DNA of 64,000 nucleotides from Serpentinicella sp031432315 (GCF_031432315.1 NZ_JAVKGO010000006.1:1-64000); one strand, 5' to 3'; shown: positions 1-8,777, numbered from the stretch's first letter. Numbers and translations are program-made. The notes: a model not told the origin generated them from the sequence alone.

Positions 1-55
1 TTAGGTTTATTAAGTGCACCCTAAAACACGTGGAGTCTCATTATTATACTAAAAT

Positions 56-125
56 AGGCTCTAATGTAATAATGGAGTGGGATTAAATATAATCCCACCC
101 CAACTATTGACAAAGAGCCTTTTTT
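56..125. terminator. Y-shaped bidirectional terminator candidate
   Basis: Outer arms AGGCTCT (56-62) and AGAGCCT (114-120) enclose an inner hairpin made of GTGGGATT and AATCCCAC. On the plus strand the outer arm runs straight into a T tract (120-126), which would end a plus-strand gene entering from the left. On the minus strand it follows rpsR but has only a weak T tract. Seen directly; function inferred. Confidence 0.5.
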
Positions 126-126
126 A

Positions 127-357
127 TTAGTCTACTGAATATGGTAACAACGCCATTTGTCTTGATCTTTTTAATGCAATTGTTAACGCTCTTTGATGTA
201 TCGCACAGTTACCTGTGATTCTACGAGGTGTAATTTTACCTCTTTCAGTAATATATTTTTTTAGTTTTTGAACATCTTTGTAGTCGATATTAGCTGACTT
301 ATCCGCACAGAATGAACAAATTTTCTTTTTCGTTCTTCTTTTTCTTTTATTGATCAT
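127..357 (-). CDS. rpsR: 30S ribosomal protein S18
   Basis: Small-subunit ribosomal protein that pairs with S6 on the platform of the 30S particle. The 76-residue product has the usual basic N-terminus, the CSFC region, the segment IDYKDVQKLKKYITERGKI and the ITGNCAIHQR core diagnostic of S18. The length is normal. A strong AGGAGGGG ribosome binding site precedes the ATG. It is the last gene of rpsF-ssb-rpsR, 17 bases after ssb, an arrangement conserved in Firmicutes. No own promoter is visible, so expression should come from the rpsF promoter. The cysteines near the N-terminus suggest a zinc-containing S18 form, which is inference. Confidence 0.97.
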   Translation of the reverse strand: MINKRKRRTKKKICSFCADKSANIDYKDVQKLKKYITERGKITPRRITGNCAIHQRALTIALKRSRQMALLPYSVD

Positions 358-374
358 CTTTTCCCCTCCTTTTT

Positions 375-806
375 TTAGAACGGAATATCTTCATCTTCTA
401 TAGATTCAAACTCATCTAAATCAATATCATCAAAATTATTATTTGCATTAGTATTGTTAGAGTTTGCATTGTTTGCATTACCGGTTGAAGCTGACTTATT
501 GGCTTTTTCTAAAAATTCGACTCTAGAAGCATTGATTTCCACGCTATATCGCTTTTCGCCAGATTGTGTTTCATAATTATTATTATGAATTTCGCCCTGC
601 ACGCCAACCAAGCTTCCTTTAGATAAGTAGTTTGCACAATTTTCGCCAGTTTTTCCCCATGCTACAATATTGAAAAAATCCGCTTCATTATTTTTAGAAT
701 ATAGTCTATTTACGGCTATGTTAAATCTCGCTACCGATTTTCCATTTGATGTAAATCGCAACTCGGGGTCCCTTGTAAGTCTTCCTGTTAATATTACACT
801 GTTCAT
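375..806 (-). CDS. ssb: Single-stranded DNA-binding protein
   Basis: Binds single-stranded DNA during replication, repair and recombination, normally as a tetramer. The N-terminal 105 residues form the OB-fold domain, starting MNSVILTGRLTRDPE with the typical FNIAVNR and NIVAWGKTGENCANYL segments. A linker rich in Asn, Ala and Ser follows. The C-terminus is very acidic and ends DEDIPF, the conserved tip that binds partner proteins. At 143 residues it has normal length for the housekeeping type. It lies between rpsF and rpsR, the standard context, and has a good AGGAGGGG site before the ATG. Confidence 0.97.
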   Translation of the reverse strand: MNSVILTGRLTRDPELRFTSNGKSVARFNIAVNRLYSKNNEADFFNIVAWGKTGENCANYLSKGSLVGVQGEIHNNNYETQSGEKRYSVEINASRVEFLEKANKSASTGNANNANSNNTNANNNFDDIDLDEFESIEDEDIPF

Positions 807-834
807 ACAAACCCCTCCTTTTTATTAATACTTA

Positions 835-1122
835 TTATTTTTCTTCCATATTGAAAATCATATGTCTAATTACGCTGTCAGAAATTCTAAGATTTCTCTC
901 AACTTCTTTCGGAACGTCAATAGTTGACTTAAAGTTGATTAAAACATAGTAACCTTCAGTTAGTTTTTCGATTTCGTAGGCTAACTTTCTTGTTCCCCAC
1001 TCATCTACGTTTTCAACTTCTCCGTTTGTTTCGATAATTCCTGTTACTTTGTTTAGTAACTGATTTCTTTTTTCTTCTTCTAAATCAGTTTTAACAATGT
1101 ACATTAATTCGTATTTTCTCAT
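835..1122 (-). CDS. rpsF: 30S ribosomal protein S6
   Basis: Ribosomal protein that forms a heterodimer with S18. The product starts MRKYELMYIVKTDLEEE and has the family segment WGTRKLAYEIEKLTEGYYVL. I chose the ATG at 1122 because GGGAGGTGG lies five bases upstream. A GTG three codons earlier overlaps that site and is unlikely to be used. About 95 residues is normal. First gene of rpsF-ssb-rpsR, with a near-consensus sigma-A promoter at 1197-1225 and a structured leader between promoter and gene. Confidence 0.96.
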   Translation of the reverse strand: MRKYELMYIVKTDLEEEKRNQLLNKVTGIIETNGEVENVDEWGTRKLAYEIEKLTEGYYVLINFKSTIDVPKEVERNLRISDSVIRHMIFNMEEK

Positions 1123-1131
1123 ATTTTCCAC

Positions 1132-1190
1132 CTCCCTTTGGACTCATGCGGCTCTGTTTTTCAGAGCAGAGAAGAAATATTCTCTCACAT
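1132..1190 (-). promoter_or_regulatory. Structured rpsF leader, candidate S6:S18 autoregulatory site
   Basis: Between the promoter and rpsF the RNA can fold a hairpin GCTCTG-AAAAA-CAGAGC followed by CGCATGAGTCC. A hairpin with a CCG trinucleotide in the rpsF leader is the known S6:S18 binding motif in many bacteria. The hairpin and a CCG are seen here. Equivalence to that motif is inference and the fold was not computed. Confidence 0.4.
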
Positions 1191-1196
1191 CGGTAT

Positions 1197-1225
1197 ATTA
1201 TATCATTAAGAAAAATATATTGCAA
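1197..1225 (-). promoter_or_regulatory. Sigma-A promoter of rpsF operon
   Basis: Minus-strand TTGCAA (1220-1225), 17-base spacer, TATAAT (1197-1202). It sits just past the stop codon of the upstream ppx gene, so the ribosomal operon has its own start. Confidence 0.8.
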
Positions 1226-1226
1226 T

Positions 1227-2780
1227 TTATTTATAAAAAATAAATAAATCCCTACTTAAAAGTTTATTAAATTCCTTTTTGTATTTATACACCTTTTCCA
1301 GCTGTAAGAAATCCTTCCCACTAACTGTAATATCTATTGAATTCTTTTTAATTTCATAAGTAACACTAGATGTGTCAATTAAACTTCTTTCTAATACATT
1401 CCCTATTTTTAATAACAGACTTAGCATACGTATACTATCATGGTCCTTTTTCTTAATTAACATACTATATTTTTTAAATTTGCTTTTCAATACATCCTCG
1501 CTTACTAATGCCCCCAGCAAAGCACTTAATACTTTTTCCCTATGATTTAACCCGTATAATCTACTGTTTAATATTTGATAAAATCCCTGTTGGGAACTAT
1601 AGTAACCATCCACGCCCTTACCTAAGTTTTGCATTTTATAGGCCACCCATAAAATCTTTCTATATTCTTGATCCAAGCTATATACATCACTAATTTTATC
1701 AAAAAATGCTATAGCTATAGGGGGCCCATTAGGTTCAATCTTATCAAAATTATACTTTAATAGTGTGTTTTCTATACTATGAGATAAAATATTGTCAATA
1801 TATTTGTATTTATAATTAATATGATCTAAATAATGGCTATAAAAAATACCTTCCCTCATTCCCGCATCACTTATTATAAGATTGCTTGCATCTATATATT
1901 GCATTATGCACGTAAAAAGTATTAATCCCCCACTTATTATATCAGCTCGGCTTTTGTTGATTCCTGGTAGTTTAATTCGTTTGTCTATATTTACCTTAAC
2001 TATTTGTTTATATATATTTAGGGATTCTTCTTTCGACATTTGATAATTATGGATAAAATTTAAGGGCACTCTCTTTTTGTGCTTATCAACCCTTGCCAAG
2101 GTTTTGATCGTTCCCCCTAGACCTACTATAGGCAAGCTCTCTGCTCCTTTTATCCAAGATATTGCATCTAAACTTTCCTTTATCACATCTTCAACTTCTT
2201 GTATCTGATTCTTCTTAATTGGGTCACTATTTAAGTATTGCTCAGTTAAATTAACAGCTCCATAGGGTAAACTAATGGATCGTTTTAGTGTTCTATCTTT
2301 AACTAAGGTAATTTCAGTACTTCCACCCCCAATATCAACAATGAGGCAGTCCTTTATATCAATTGTATTAACTACTCCTAAATATCCAAGATGGGCTTCT
2401 TTTTCACCAGAAATTACATCTATATCTAGTCCAACATCTTCATTAATTCTTTTAATAAATGTCTTTTGATTACTAGCATTTCTCACTGCTGCAGTTGCAA
2501 CACAAAACAACTGATCAACATTATGGGAATCTACAATAGCTTTATATAACTTTAACACTTTTATCGTTCTTTTTATTGGGGCTTCTTTTAACTTGTTATC
2601 CCTTTCCATACCTTGACTAAGTCTAACCATTTCTTTAGATTCGTCAATTTTACAATAGGACCTATCATCATTGATCTTTATGATTTCCATTCTTATAGAG
2701 TTTGAGCCAATATCAATTACGCCTATTTTTTCTGGCACAGTTAGACACCCCCATTTCTTACTGTTATATTCATCTTTCAA
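1227..2780 (-). CDS. ppx: Ppx/GppA family exopolyphosphatase
   Basis: Predicted to release phosphate from polyphosphate or to hydrolyse pppGpp; the two activities cannot be told apart from sequence. The N-terminal ASKHA-fold domain shows the phosphate loops GVIDIGSNSIRMEI and LIVDIGGGSTEI. A GLGGTIKTLA segment follows, then a C-terminal helical HD-like region starting about residue 310. At 517 residues it matches the two-domain PPX form. The open frame begins with TTG at 2780 (site AAGGTGA). A GTG at 2738 with GGGGGTG upstream would start right before the conserved domain and is equally plausible. It lies 19 bases after ppk, so the pair is almost certainly one operon that makes and breaks down polyphosphate. 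Confidence 0.9.
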   Translation of the reverse strand: MKDEYNSKKWGCLTVPEKIGVIDIGSNSIRMEIIKINDDRSYCKIDESKEMVRLSQGMERDNKLKEAPIKRTIKVLKLYKAIVDSHNVDQLFCVATAAVRNASNQKTFIKRINEDVGLDIDVISGEKEAHLGYLGVVNTIDIKDCLIVDIGGGSTEITLVKDRTLKRSISLPYGAVNLTEQYLNSDPIKKNQIQEVEDVIKESLDAISWIKGAESLPIVGLGGTIKTLARVDKHKKRVPLNFIHNYQMSKEESLNIYKQIVKVNIDKRIKLPGINKSRADIISGGLILFTCIMQYIDASNLIISDAGMREGIFYSHYLDHINYKYKYIDNILSHSIENTLLKYNFDKIEPNGPPIAIAFFDKISDVYSLDQEYRKILWVAYKMQNLGKGVDGYYSSQQGFYQILNSRLYGLNHREKVLSALLGALVSEDVLKSKFKKYSMLIKKKDHDSIRMLSLLLKIGNVLERSLIDTSSVTYEIKKNSIDITVSGKDFLQLEKVYKYKKEFNKLLSRDLFIFYK

Positions 2781-2799
2781 TATCTTTCACCTTAAATCA

Positions 2800-4863
2800 T
2801 TAGTGATCTGTTTTATGTGTAAACAATTGCATAAAGTAACACTGGGAGTTAAATGACTCGCCACTGCCTTCAGATATTTTTTGATATTCACACTCACTAT
2901 TAAGCACTCTAGTTTTAGCTGTATCCATTAGTGTAAATTGAATTATCTCTAAAATTTTATTTTTCGCCTCAGGTTCCTCTACTTCAAAAAGTAATTCTAC
3001 CCGCCTATTTAGATTTCTTGGCATCCAATCTGCACTAGACAAGTACACAGCTTCATTTCCACCATTTAAAAAATAAAACACTCTGGTATGTTCTAAGTAT
3101 CTTCCAACGATGCTTCTTACTGTAATGTTTTCACTTATTCCTGGCACACCTGGTCGCAAGCAACATATGCCTCTTACAATCAGATCGATTTTTACACCTG
3201 CTTTAGAAGCTTTAAAAAGTTCAACTATAATTTCTGAGTCAACAAGAGAATTCATTTTAGCTACAATTCTAGCTTCTTTTCCGTTCTTTGCATTCTTTCT
3301 CTCATTGTTTATTATTTTTTTAAACTGCGCCCTCATATTTATAGGTGCTATATAAAATTTATTCATCGGTGGCAACTGGGAGTGCCCAGTCAGCATATTG
3401 AAGAGGGAAGTAGCATCTTGCCCAAAGTCAATATTTGATGTGAAAAGGCTAAAATCAGTATACACTTTAGCAGTAATGTCATTATAATTTCCTGTTCCTA
3501 AATGTATATATCTTTTAATATTTTGTCCTTCCATTCTAACAACTAAAGTAACCTTACAATGGGTCTTTAAGCCTACTAATCCATATACAACATGACAACC
3601 TGCCCGTTCAAGTCTTTTAGCCCACTGAATATTATTTTCTTCATCAAATCTTGCTTTAACTTCAACTAATACTGTAACTTGCTTTCCCTTTGATGCTGCA
3701 ATCTCTAAAGCTTTTATAATAGGAGAATCCCCACTAACTCGGTATAACGTTTGTTTAATTGCCAGTACAGCAGGATCTTCTGATGCTTTTCTAACAAACT
3801 CGACAACAGGATCAAAGCTTTCAAAAGGGTGCAATAAAACAATATCTTTTTTTGAGATGGCGCCAAAAATATCTTTACTTGCCAACAGCTCCTGAGGGAT
3901 TTTAGGTTCATACTTCTCAAATTTTAAATAGTCATAGCCGTCAAGTTCATATATCTTATTTAGAAAAGTTAAATCTATTGGTCCATCAATTCGATAAACC
4001 TCTCCCTTGTGAATATGGAGTGCTTGCTCTAAAATTTGCGTTATCCCTTCTGGCATTCTTTTATCCACTTCTAGTCGGATCGTTGCTCCCGTCTTTCTTT
4101 TAATTAAAGATTTTTCAATCTCAATCAATAAATCTTCTGCCTCTTCTTCTTCTATGCTTAGGTCTGCATTCCGTGTTATTCTATACGGAAAAGGTGTCGT
4201 TACCCTATGTCCAAGAAACAACCTATCTATATATAACCGGATTACTTCTTCTAAGAAAATAAAACATTTATTACTACTCTCACTAGGAATTTCTATTAAT
4301 CGAGGCAATACAGCAGGTACTTGAACCGTAGCAAAAATAGGTTCTTTTGTGCATTTAAGGTCTTCTATCATCATTCCAATATTTAAACTTTTATTAAGAA
4401 TAATAGGAAAGGATCTGCTTTTTTCCACAGCCATCGGGGTTAATACGGGATAAATAATATCATTGAAATATTTTTCTAGAAAAGATTCTTGTTTAATGCT
4501 AAGTTGATCTGATGGTCGTATAACTAGACACTCGTCCTTTAATTTATCTAAAATATCATGATAAATGGTGTACTTGTTTCTAACTATTTTTTGTGTTTTT
4601 TGAGAAATAAGCCTTAACTGTTTTTTAGGCGTGCGCCCGGAAGCGTCTAGTTTTTCAAATCCTGCATTTACTTGGTCCTTTAATGAAGCTACTCTAACCA
4701 TAAAAAACTCATCTAGATTAGAGCTTGCTATAGATAAGAACCGCATTCTTTCCATTAAAGGATTTTCCTGATCTTCAGCTTCCTCCAAAACCCGTTGGTT
4801 AAACTCTAGCCAACTCAACTCTCTATTTATAAAGTAGTTACTATCTTTGAAATTTTCTTTCAC
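2800..4863 (-). CDS. ppk: Polyphosphate kinase 1
   Basis: Reversibly transfers the gamma phosphate of ATP to polyphosphate. The 687-residue protein has the PPK1 layout: N-terminal helical domain (INRELSWLEFNQRVLEEA), head domain, and two phospholipase-D-like catalytic domains. RYIHLGTGNYN holds the histidine that becomes phosphorylated. DPAVLAIKQTLYRVSGDSP and LSSADWMPRNLNRRVE are also family signatures. Length is typical. It starts with GTG behind AAGGAAAG. Directly upstream of ppx in one operon. Two TGTACA palindromes lie 19-40 bases upstream of the start. Confidence 0.96.
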   Translation of the reverse strand: MKENFKDSNYFINRELSWLEFNQRVLEEAEDQENPLMERMRFLSIASSNLDEFFMVRVASLKDQVNAGFEKLDASGRTPKKQLRLISQKTQKIVRNKYTIYHDILDKLKDECLVIRPSDQLSIKQESFLEKYFNDIIYPVLTPMAVEKSRSFPIILNKSLNIGMMIEDLKCTKEPIFATVQVPAVLPRLIEIPSESSNKCFIFLEEVIRLYIDRLFLGHRVTTPFPYRITRNADLSIEEEEAEDLLIEIEKSLIKRKTGATIRLEVDKRMPEGITQILEQALHIHKGEVYRIDGPIDLTFLNKIYELDGYDYLKFEKYEPKIPQELLASKDIFGAISKKDIVLLHPFESFDPVVEFVRKASEDPAVLAIKQTLYRVSGDSPIIKALEIAASKGKQVTVLVEVKARFDEENNIQWAKRLERAGCHVVYGLVGLKTHCKVTLVVRMEGQNIKRYIHLGTGNYNDITAKVYTDFSLFTSNIDFGQDATSLFNMLTGHSQLPPMNKFYIAPINMRAQFKKIINNERKNAKNGKEARIVAKMNSLVDSEIIVELFKASKAGVKIDLIVRGICCLRPGVPGISENITVRSIVGRYLEHTRVFYFLNGGNEAVYLSSADWMPRNLNRRVELLFEVEEPEAKNKILEIIQFTLMDTAKTRVLNSECEYQKISEGSGESFNSQCYFMQLFTHKTDH

Positions 4864-4881
4864 TAATATCTTTCCTTTTTA

Positions 4882-4902
4882 TGTACATAATATTTTTGTA
4901 CA
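4882..4902. repeat. Paired TGTACA palindromes upstream of ppk
   Basis: TGTACA at 4882-4887 and again at 4897-4902, 15 bases apart start to start, with AT-only sequence between. This could be an operator for ppk. No regulator is known from the sequence, and such AT-rich motifs can arise by chance. The rest of the ppk-DUF951 gap (4903-5120) shows nothing else I can name. Confidence 0.3.
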
Positions 4903-5120
4903 CCTAATTTTTATTGCTTGACCTTAAATTCTATGAATTAAAAATTTCTTTACTTATATGTCATTATAACCTAGAGCAAAACATTTATTAATAGCTAACT
5001 TTCTAAATAAACTGTATAAAATATTCTAAAAATAATGTATAGAGATTTTAATTATGGCCATACTATTACTGATAGCCCCCCATAATACAACATTTTATTC
5101 ATCCCAATCTCCCCCTTAAC

Positions 5121-5156
5121 GAAAAGAAGAGTGGATTTATATCCACTCTTCTTTTA
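5121..5156 (-). terminator. Intrinsic terminator of mscS-DUF951
   Basis: 12-bp stem AGAAGAGTGGAT/ATCCACTCTTCT with TTAT loop (5125-5152), followed on the minus strand by a TTTT run. It lies right after the DUF951 stop. Confidence 0.85.
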
Positions 5157-5351
5157 TTGTGATTCTTCCTTTGGAAAAACTTTTTTTACTCTCTTTTCTA
5201 AATTTGATCTAGCAATCCATAATTGTTTTTCACATTTTTCACATTTAATAATGAAGTCTGCTCCGGTTCTCATAATCTCAAACTTGTGATTTCCACAAGG
5301 ATGTTGTTTTTTTAACGCTACACAATCTCCTACTTTTAGGTTTAATGGCAT
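5154..5351 (-). CDS. DUF951 family small zinc-ribbon-like protein
   Basis: A 65-residue protein of the DUF951 family, widespread in Firmicutes and of unknown function. The N-terminus LKVGDCVALKKQHPCG and the later CEKCEK are the conserved features. The three-to-four cysteines plus His could bind zinc, and a GADF segment lies between. The start ATG has CGGAGAAAG upstream. It follows mscS by 52 bases and is closed by a terminator. In many clostridia this gene sits between mscS and rpsF; here the polyphosphate operon separates it from rpsF. Confidence 0.85.
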   Translation of the reverse strand: MPLNLKVGDCVALKKQHPCGNHKFEIMRTGADFIIKCEKCEKQLWIARSNLEKRVKKVFPKEESQ

Positions 5352-5403
5352 ACTTTCTCCGAATATTTCGGATCCACCTACCTTTCCATCATAATAAGAA
5401 TAT

Positions 5404-6246
5404 TTATTCCGACTGATTTATAATTACTCTCCTTGGATAAGGAATTTCAATTCCCTCTTTATCAAAAGCTTGTTTGAATGTTTTAAGCATTAATCGTTCT
5501 GTCGACCATTGTTCCATCGGCACTGTTTTTGCCATTACAGAAATTACTACATCTGAGTCATCAAGACGTGATACACCTAAAACCGTAGGTCCTTCTAGAA
5601 TAGATTGGTTTTCTGCTTGCAGCTTTTCGCTGGCTTGTGTTAACACCTCTATTGCTCGATCAATATCTTCTTCATAAGCAATTGACATTTCAACTAGCGC
5701 CCGCATCTTTCCATTACTCTTGTTTGTTACCTTTTTCACTTCACCGTTAGGTACAATATGTAGATCTCCGTTAAAATCTCTAATTTTTGTAACTCTAAGG
5801 GTCATGTCTTCAACAATTCCACTAATACCATCTACTTGTACAAATGCACCTACATTATATTGTTCTTCAATCAGAATAAAGAACCCAGTTATTACATCTC
5901 TCACCAAGTTTTGAGCACCAAATCCTATGGCTAACCCTCCAACTCCTGCCGTTGCAATAAGTCCTGTTATGTCAATAAAAAGCCTTGCAATAGAAGTAAA
6001 TGCAATAAAATAGATAATATACTTCAGTAGATTTTTAAGCAATCCCCTGATCGTGCTCATACGGTGTGGGTCCATATTAATTTTACTTGGTTTTTCCTCA
6101 TCGAAAAGACGATTTACTAGGGAATTAGTTGTCTTGACTGCAATTGCAGCTAGTACAACTGTAATCAGTATGCTTAGTGCTTTACTACCAAACCCACGTA
6201 TAATCACCCAATCTTTTAGTAATTCTAATATACTTTCCACTACCAT
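5404..6246 (-). CDS. MscS family mechanosensitive channel
   Basis: Small-conductance mechanosensitive channel that releases solutes upon hypo-osmotic shock. The 280-residue protein has an N-terminal membrane segment (residues 10-40), further membrane segments near 70-115 including the pore-lining helix TAGVGGLAIGFGAQNLVRDVI, then the beta domain (VQVDGISGIVEDMTLRVTKI) and the C-terminal alpha/beta domain ending YPRRVIINQ. This is the short three-helix type. ATG behind AAGGAGG. Followed by DUF951 in one operon; the SRP RNA and its terminator lie upstream. Confidence 0.93.
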   Translation of the reverse strand: MVVESILELLKDWVIIRGFGSKALSILITVVLAAIAVKTTNSLVNRLFDEEKPSKINMDPHRMSTIRGLLKNLLKYIIYFIAFTSIARLFIDITGLIATAGVGGLAIGFGAQNLVRDVITGFFILIEEQYNVGAFVQVDGISGIVEDMTLRVTKIRDFNGDLHIVPNGEVKKVTNKSNGKMRALVEMSIAYEEDIDRAIEVLTQASEKLQAENQSILEGPTVLGVSRLDDSDVVISVMAKTVPMEQWSTERLMLKTFKQAFDKEGIEIPYPRRVIINQSE

Positions 6247-6352
6247 ATCCTCCTTCCTTGTTCAGTAAATATAAGTATAGTATATCAATATATATTTTTT
6301 TATTCAATCTTTCCATTTAGTCATATCTATTCTTCCTAACTAAAACAAAAAG

Positions 6353-6390
6353 AAAAAAACAGAAACAAATATATAGAAATATCGTTTCTG
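6353..6390 (-). terminator. Terminator after SRP RNA
   Basis: Stem CAGAAAC (6360-6366) with GTTTCTG (6384-6390) and a T tract on the minus strand (6353-6359). It closes the tRNA-Ser/SRP RNA transcript. Confidence 0.7.
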
Positions 6391-6410
6391 CTTCTTTATA
6401 TAAAATTAGC

Positions 6411-6676
6411 GCTGTGCACCTCACTTCGACTTGTGGTCATAGCCGTTACTCAAGCAGTTAGCTCTGATCAGGCTTCCCTACGGCACACGAAAATGATCAC
6501 TTACCGTTGCTTCCTTCCGGACCTGGCGGAGTTCATGAGTTTCCGTTGCGTAGGACCCAATCTTCATTACCACTTACTTAAGCCAGCACTACAACAAACA
6601 AGCCTCCGCAAGGAATTCAACCCTGCTATAGCGGATTGCAGGTACAGGGCACCGCTACCTCCCCGTCTAGCACAGC
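6411..6676 (-). ncRNA. ffs: Signal recognition particle RNA (large, Alu-containing type)
   Basis: RNA scaffold of the signal recognition particle, which targets membrane and secreted proteins. It contains the universal apical region: CAGGTCCGGAAGGAAGCA, the Ffh-binding loop, read on the minus strand near 6510-6530. The 5' part GGGGAGGTAGCGGTGCCCTGT is the Alu domain of the Bacillus/Clostridium large form. Ends pair as GCTGTGC with GCACAGC, which sets the boundaries at about 266 nt, close to the B. subtilis scRNA. The gene lies 20 bases after tRNA-Ser with no clear promoter between, so both are probably one transcript processed to mature RNAs. Confidence 0.95.
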
Positions 6677-6695
6677 AAACTTATAAACATATTTA

Positions 6696-6784
6696 TGGCG
6701 GAGAGAGCGGGACTCGAACCCGCGGGACCTTGCGGTCTTACACGCTTTCCAGGCGTGCCCCTTAGCCAACTCGGACACCTCTCC
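6696..6784 (-). tRNA. tRNA-Ser (anticodon GGA)
   Basis: Cloverleaf with acceptor GGAGAGG pairing TCTCTCC (one G-U), anticodon loop CTGGAAA giving GGA, a long variable arm as expected for serine, T arm GGTTCGAGTCC and encoded CCA (6696-6698). It reads UCC and UCU codons. The gene lies 11 bases after tadA and 20 bases before the SRP RNA. serS lies just upstream and is controlled by a T-box with a UCC specifier, which matches this very tRNA. Confidence 0.97.
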
Positions 6785-6794
6785 ATAATTTAGC

Positions 6795-7247
6795 TTACTT
6801 GCTTCTCAGTTCTTTAAAAAAGGACTTCATTTTATCGGCGCACATTTCCTCTAGTACCCCAGATTGTATTTCGGTTTGATGGTTAAATCCATTATTATTC
6901 AGTAAATTAACCACTGACCCACATGCCCCTCCTTTTGAGTCCATCGCTCCAATTACCACCTTTTTAATTCGGCTTTGTAGGATTGCTCCAGCACACATAG
7001 GACAGGGTTCAATAGTAACATATAAAGTGGATTCTGTCAATCTCCAACCACCAATAGTATTACAGGCGTTTCTTATTGCAACAATTTCCGCATGAGCAGT
7101 TGAGTCCTTCGAGCATTCTCGTAAATTATGTCCACTTCCAATCACGCGATCTCCTTGAACGACTATAGCACCTATCGGCACCTCACCTTTGGAGTAAGCT
7201 TTGTCTGCTTCTTCTAAAGCCAATCTCATATAGATTTCTTCTACCAA
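6795..7247 (-). CDS. tadA: tRNA-specific adenosine deaminase
   Basis: Converts adenosine 34 of tRNA-Arg(ACG) to inosine. Zinc-site motifs are complete: HAEIVAIRNA with catalytic Glu and PCPMCAGAI with the PCxxC cysteines. About 150 residues, normal for TadA. The frame could open at an ATG at 7262, but no ribosome site precedes it. The TTG at 7247 has GAGGTG seven bases upstream and gives the family-like start MVEEIYMRLALEEA, so I prefer it. A sigma-A promoter lies at 7304-7332. The stop is 11 bases before tRNA-Ser. The Bacillus order tadA-ffs-dnaX is only partly kept: dnaX does not follow. Confidence 0.93.
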   Translation of the reverse strand: MVEEIYMRLALEEADKAYSKGEVPIGAIVVQGDRVIGSGHNLRECSKDSTAHAEIVAIRNACNTIGGWRLTESTLYVTIEPCPMCAGAILQSRIKKVVIGAMDSKGGACGSVVNLLNNNGFNHQTEIQSGVLEEMCADKMKSFFKELRSK

Positions 7248-7303
7248 ACCGATGCACCTCATAAATGCTATTTTTATGCTACTAGTTTTAAGTCACAAGA
7301 ATT

Positions 7304-7332
7304 ATTCTAGCACGAAAAAGGATAAAAATCAA
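7304..7332 (-). promoter_or_regulatory. Sigma-A promoter of tadA
   Basis: Minus-strand TTGATT (7327-7332), 17-base spacer, TAGAAT (7304-7309). It probably also drives tRNA-Ser and the SRP RNA. Confidence 0.65.
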
Positions 7333-7502
7333 TGAGATTTGTTCTCATTAGTTCCAAAATAATACTCTCTTGTAATGTATTTTTACCTTGCATGTTGAAT
7401 ATATACTTATTTTCACATGAAGAAATTGCATATACGATAATACATGCAACAAGGGCCCTTTACTTATACAATCTCCCCATGCAGTAAATAAGATACATGA
7501 TT

Positions 7503-8777
7503 TTATTTTATGGTATCTTTACCTCTAAAGTATGGCCTTAAAATCTCTGGAATAATTACTGACCCGTCTTCTTGTTGATAGTTTTCAAGAATTGCAGCTA
7601 GTGCTCTTCCAATAGCCACTCCTGATCCATTCAGTGTATGGACAAACTCAACTTTTCCTTTTTCTTCTGGTCTAAATCTAATATTTGCTCTTCTTGCTTG
7701 AAAGTCCTCAAAATTACTACAAGATGATATCTCTACATATCTATTATAACTCGGCATCCAAACTTCTATATCATACTTAAATGCGGCAGTAAATCCCAAG
7801 TCTCCAGTACATATTTTTACAACTCTGTATGGCAACCCTAAAAGCTGTAACACCTTCTCCGCATTAGCTGTTAATTTCTCTAGCTCGCTGTAAGATGCTT
7901 CTGGTTTAACAAACTTCACCAGTTCCACTTTATTAAATTGATGTTGTCTTATCAGTCCTCTAGTATCTCTACCCGCTGACCCAGCTTCCGATCTAAAACA
8001 TGGAGTATAGGCAACATATGATACAGGAAGATCACTAGCATCTATTATATCTTCTTTATGAATATTTGTTACTGGCACTTCAGCTGTAGGAATAAGAAAG
8101 TAATCTTTTTGCGCTAATTTAAAAGCATCATCTTCAAATTTTGGTAACTGCCCTGTTCCTGTCATACTATCTCTATTCACCATAAAAGGTGGCAGCACTT
8201 CTTCATAACCATGCTCTTCAGTGTGTAAGTCTAGCATAAAATTAATTAATGCTCTTTCTAACTTAGCACCTTTCCCTTTATATACTGTAAATCTTGATCC
8301 TGTCACCTTAGCTGCGGCTTCAAAATCTAATATTCCCAAATCTTGCCCAATATCCCAATGAGGTTTTGGGTCAAACTTAAACGCTTTTATTTCTCCCCAC
8401 TTCTTTAATTCAACGTTTTCATCTTCGGTTTCCCCTTGAGGAACATCTGGATGAGGGACATTTGGAATGGTCAGTAGCGTATTTCTTAAGCGCTCTTCTA
8501 CTTCTCTTACCTGACCATCTAATGCTTTAATCTGACCTGACATCTCTTTCATACGTTCCATAATCTCAGTTGTATCATTTCCTTCTTTTTTTAGCTTAGG
8601 AATTTCCTTTGATACAATTTTCTGTTCACTTTTCATTTGTTCTACTTGCTGTAGCAAAGTTCTTCTCTCTTCATCTAGCTGCACGGCATAATCTAAGTCA
8701 AAATCTTCTTCTCCTCTTCTTGCCATTGCTAATTTTACATTATCTAGGTCCATACGAATTCGTTTTATATCTAACAC
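7503..8777 (-). CDS. serS: Seryl-tRNA synthetase
   Basis: Charges tRNA-Ser with serine in the cytoplasm. Residues 1-105 form the tRNA-binding coiled coil (MLDIKRIRMDLDNVK, Lys/Glu-rich helices). The class II core follows: motif 2 (TPCFRSEAGSAGRDTRGLIR) and motif 3 (NGSGVAIGRALAAILE), with a tail ending in FRGKDTIK. The 424 residues are standard. GTG start with AGGAGGAAG upstream. Regulated by a serine T-box leader. Confidence 0.97.
   Translation of the reverse strand: MLDIKRIRMDLDNVKLAMARRGEEDFDLDYAVQLDEERRTLLQQVEQMKSEQKIVSKEIPKLKKEGNDTTEIMERMKEMSGQIKALDGQVREVEERLRNTLLTIPNVPHPDVPQGETEDENVELKKWGEIKAFKFDPKPHWDIGQDLGILDFEAAAKVTGSRFTVYKGKGAKLERALINFMLDLHTEEHGYEEVLPPFMVNRDSMTGTGQLPKFEDDAFKLAQKDYFLIPTAEVPVTNIHKEDIIDASDLPVSYVAYTPCFRSEAGSAGRDTRGLIRQHQFNKVELVKFVKPEASYSELEKLTANAEKVLQLLGLPYRVVKICTGDLGFTAAFKYDIEVWMPSYNRYVEISSCSNFEDFQARRANIRFRPEEKGKVEFVHTLNGSGVAIGRALAAILENYQQEDGSVIIPEILRPYFRGKDTIK

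Noticed and set aside
6433..6765. 110-residue plus-strand frame
   Set aside because: It lies across the SRP RNA and tRNA-Ser genes and has no ribosome site.
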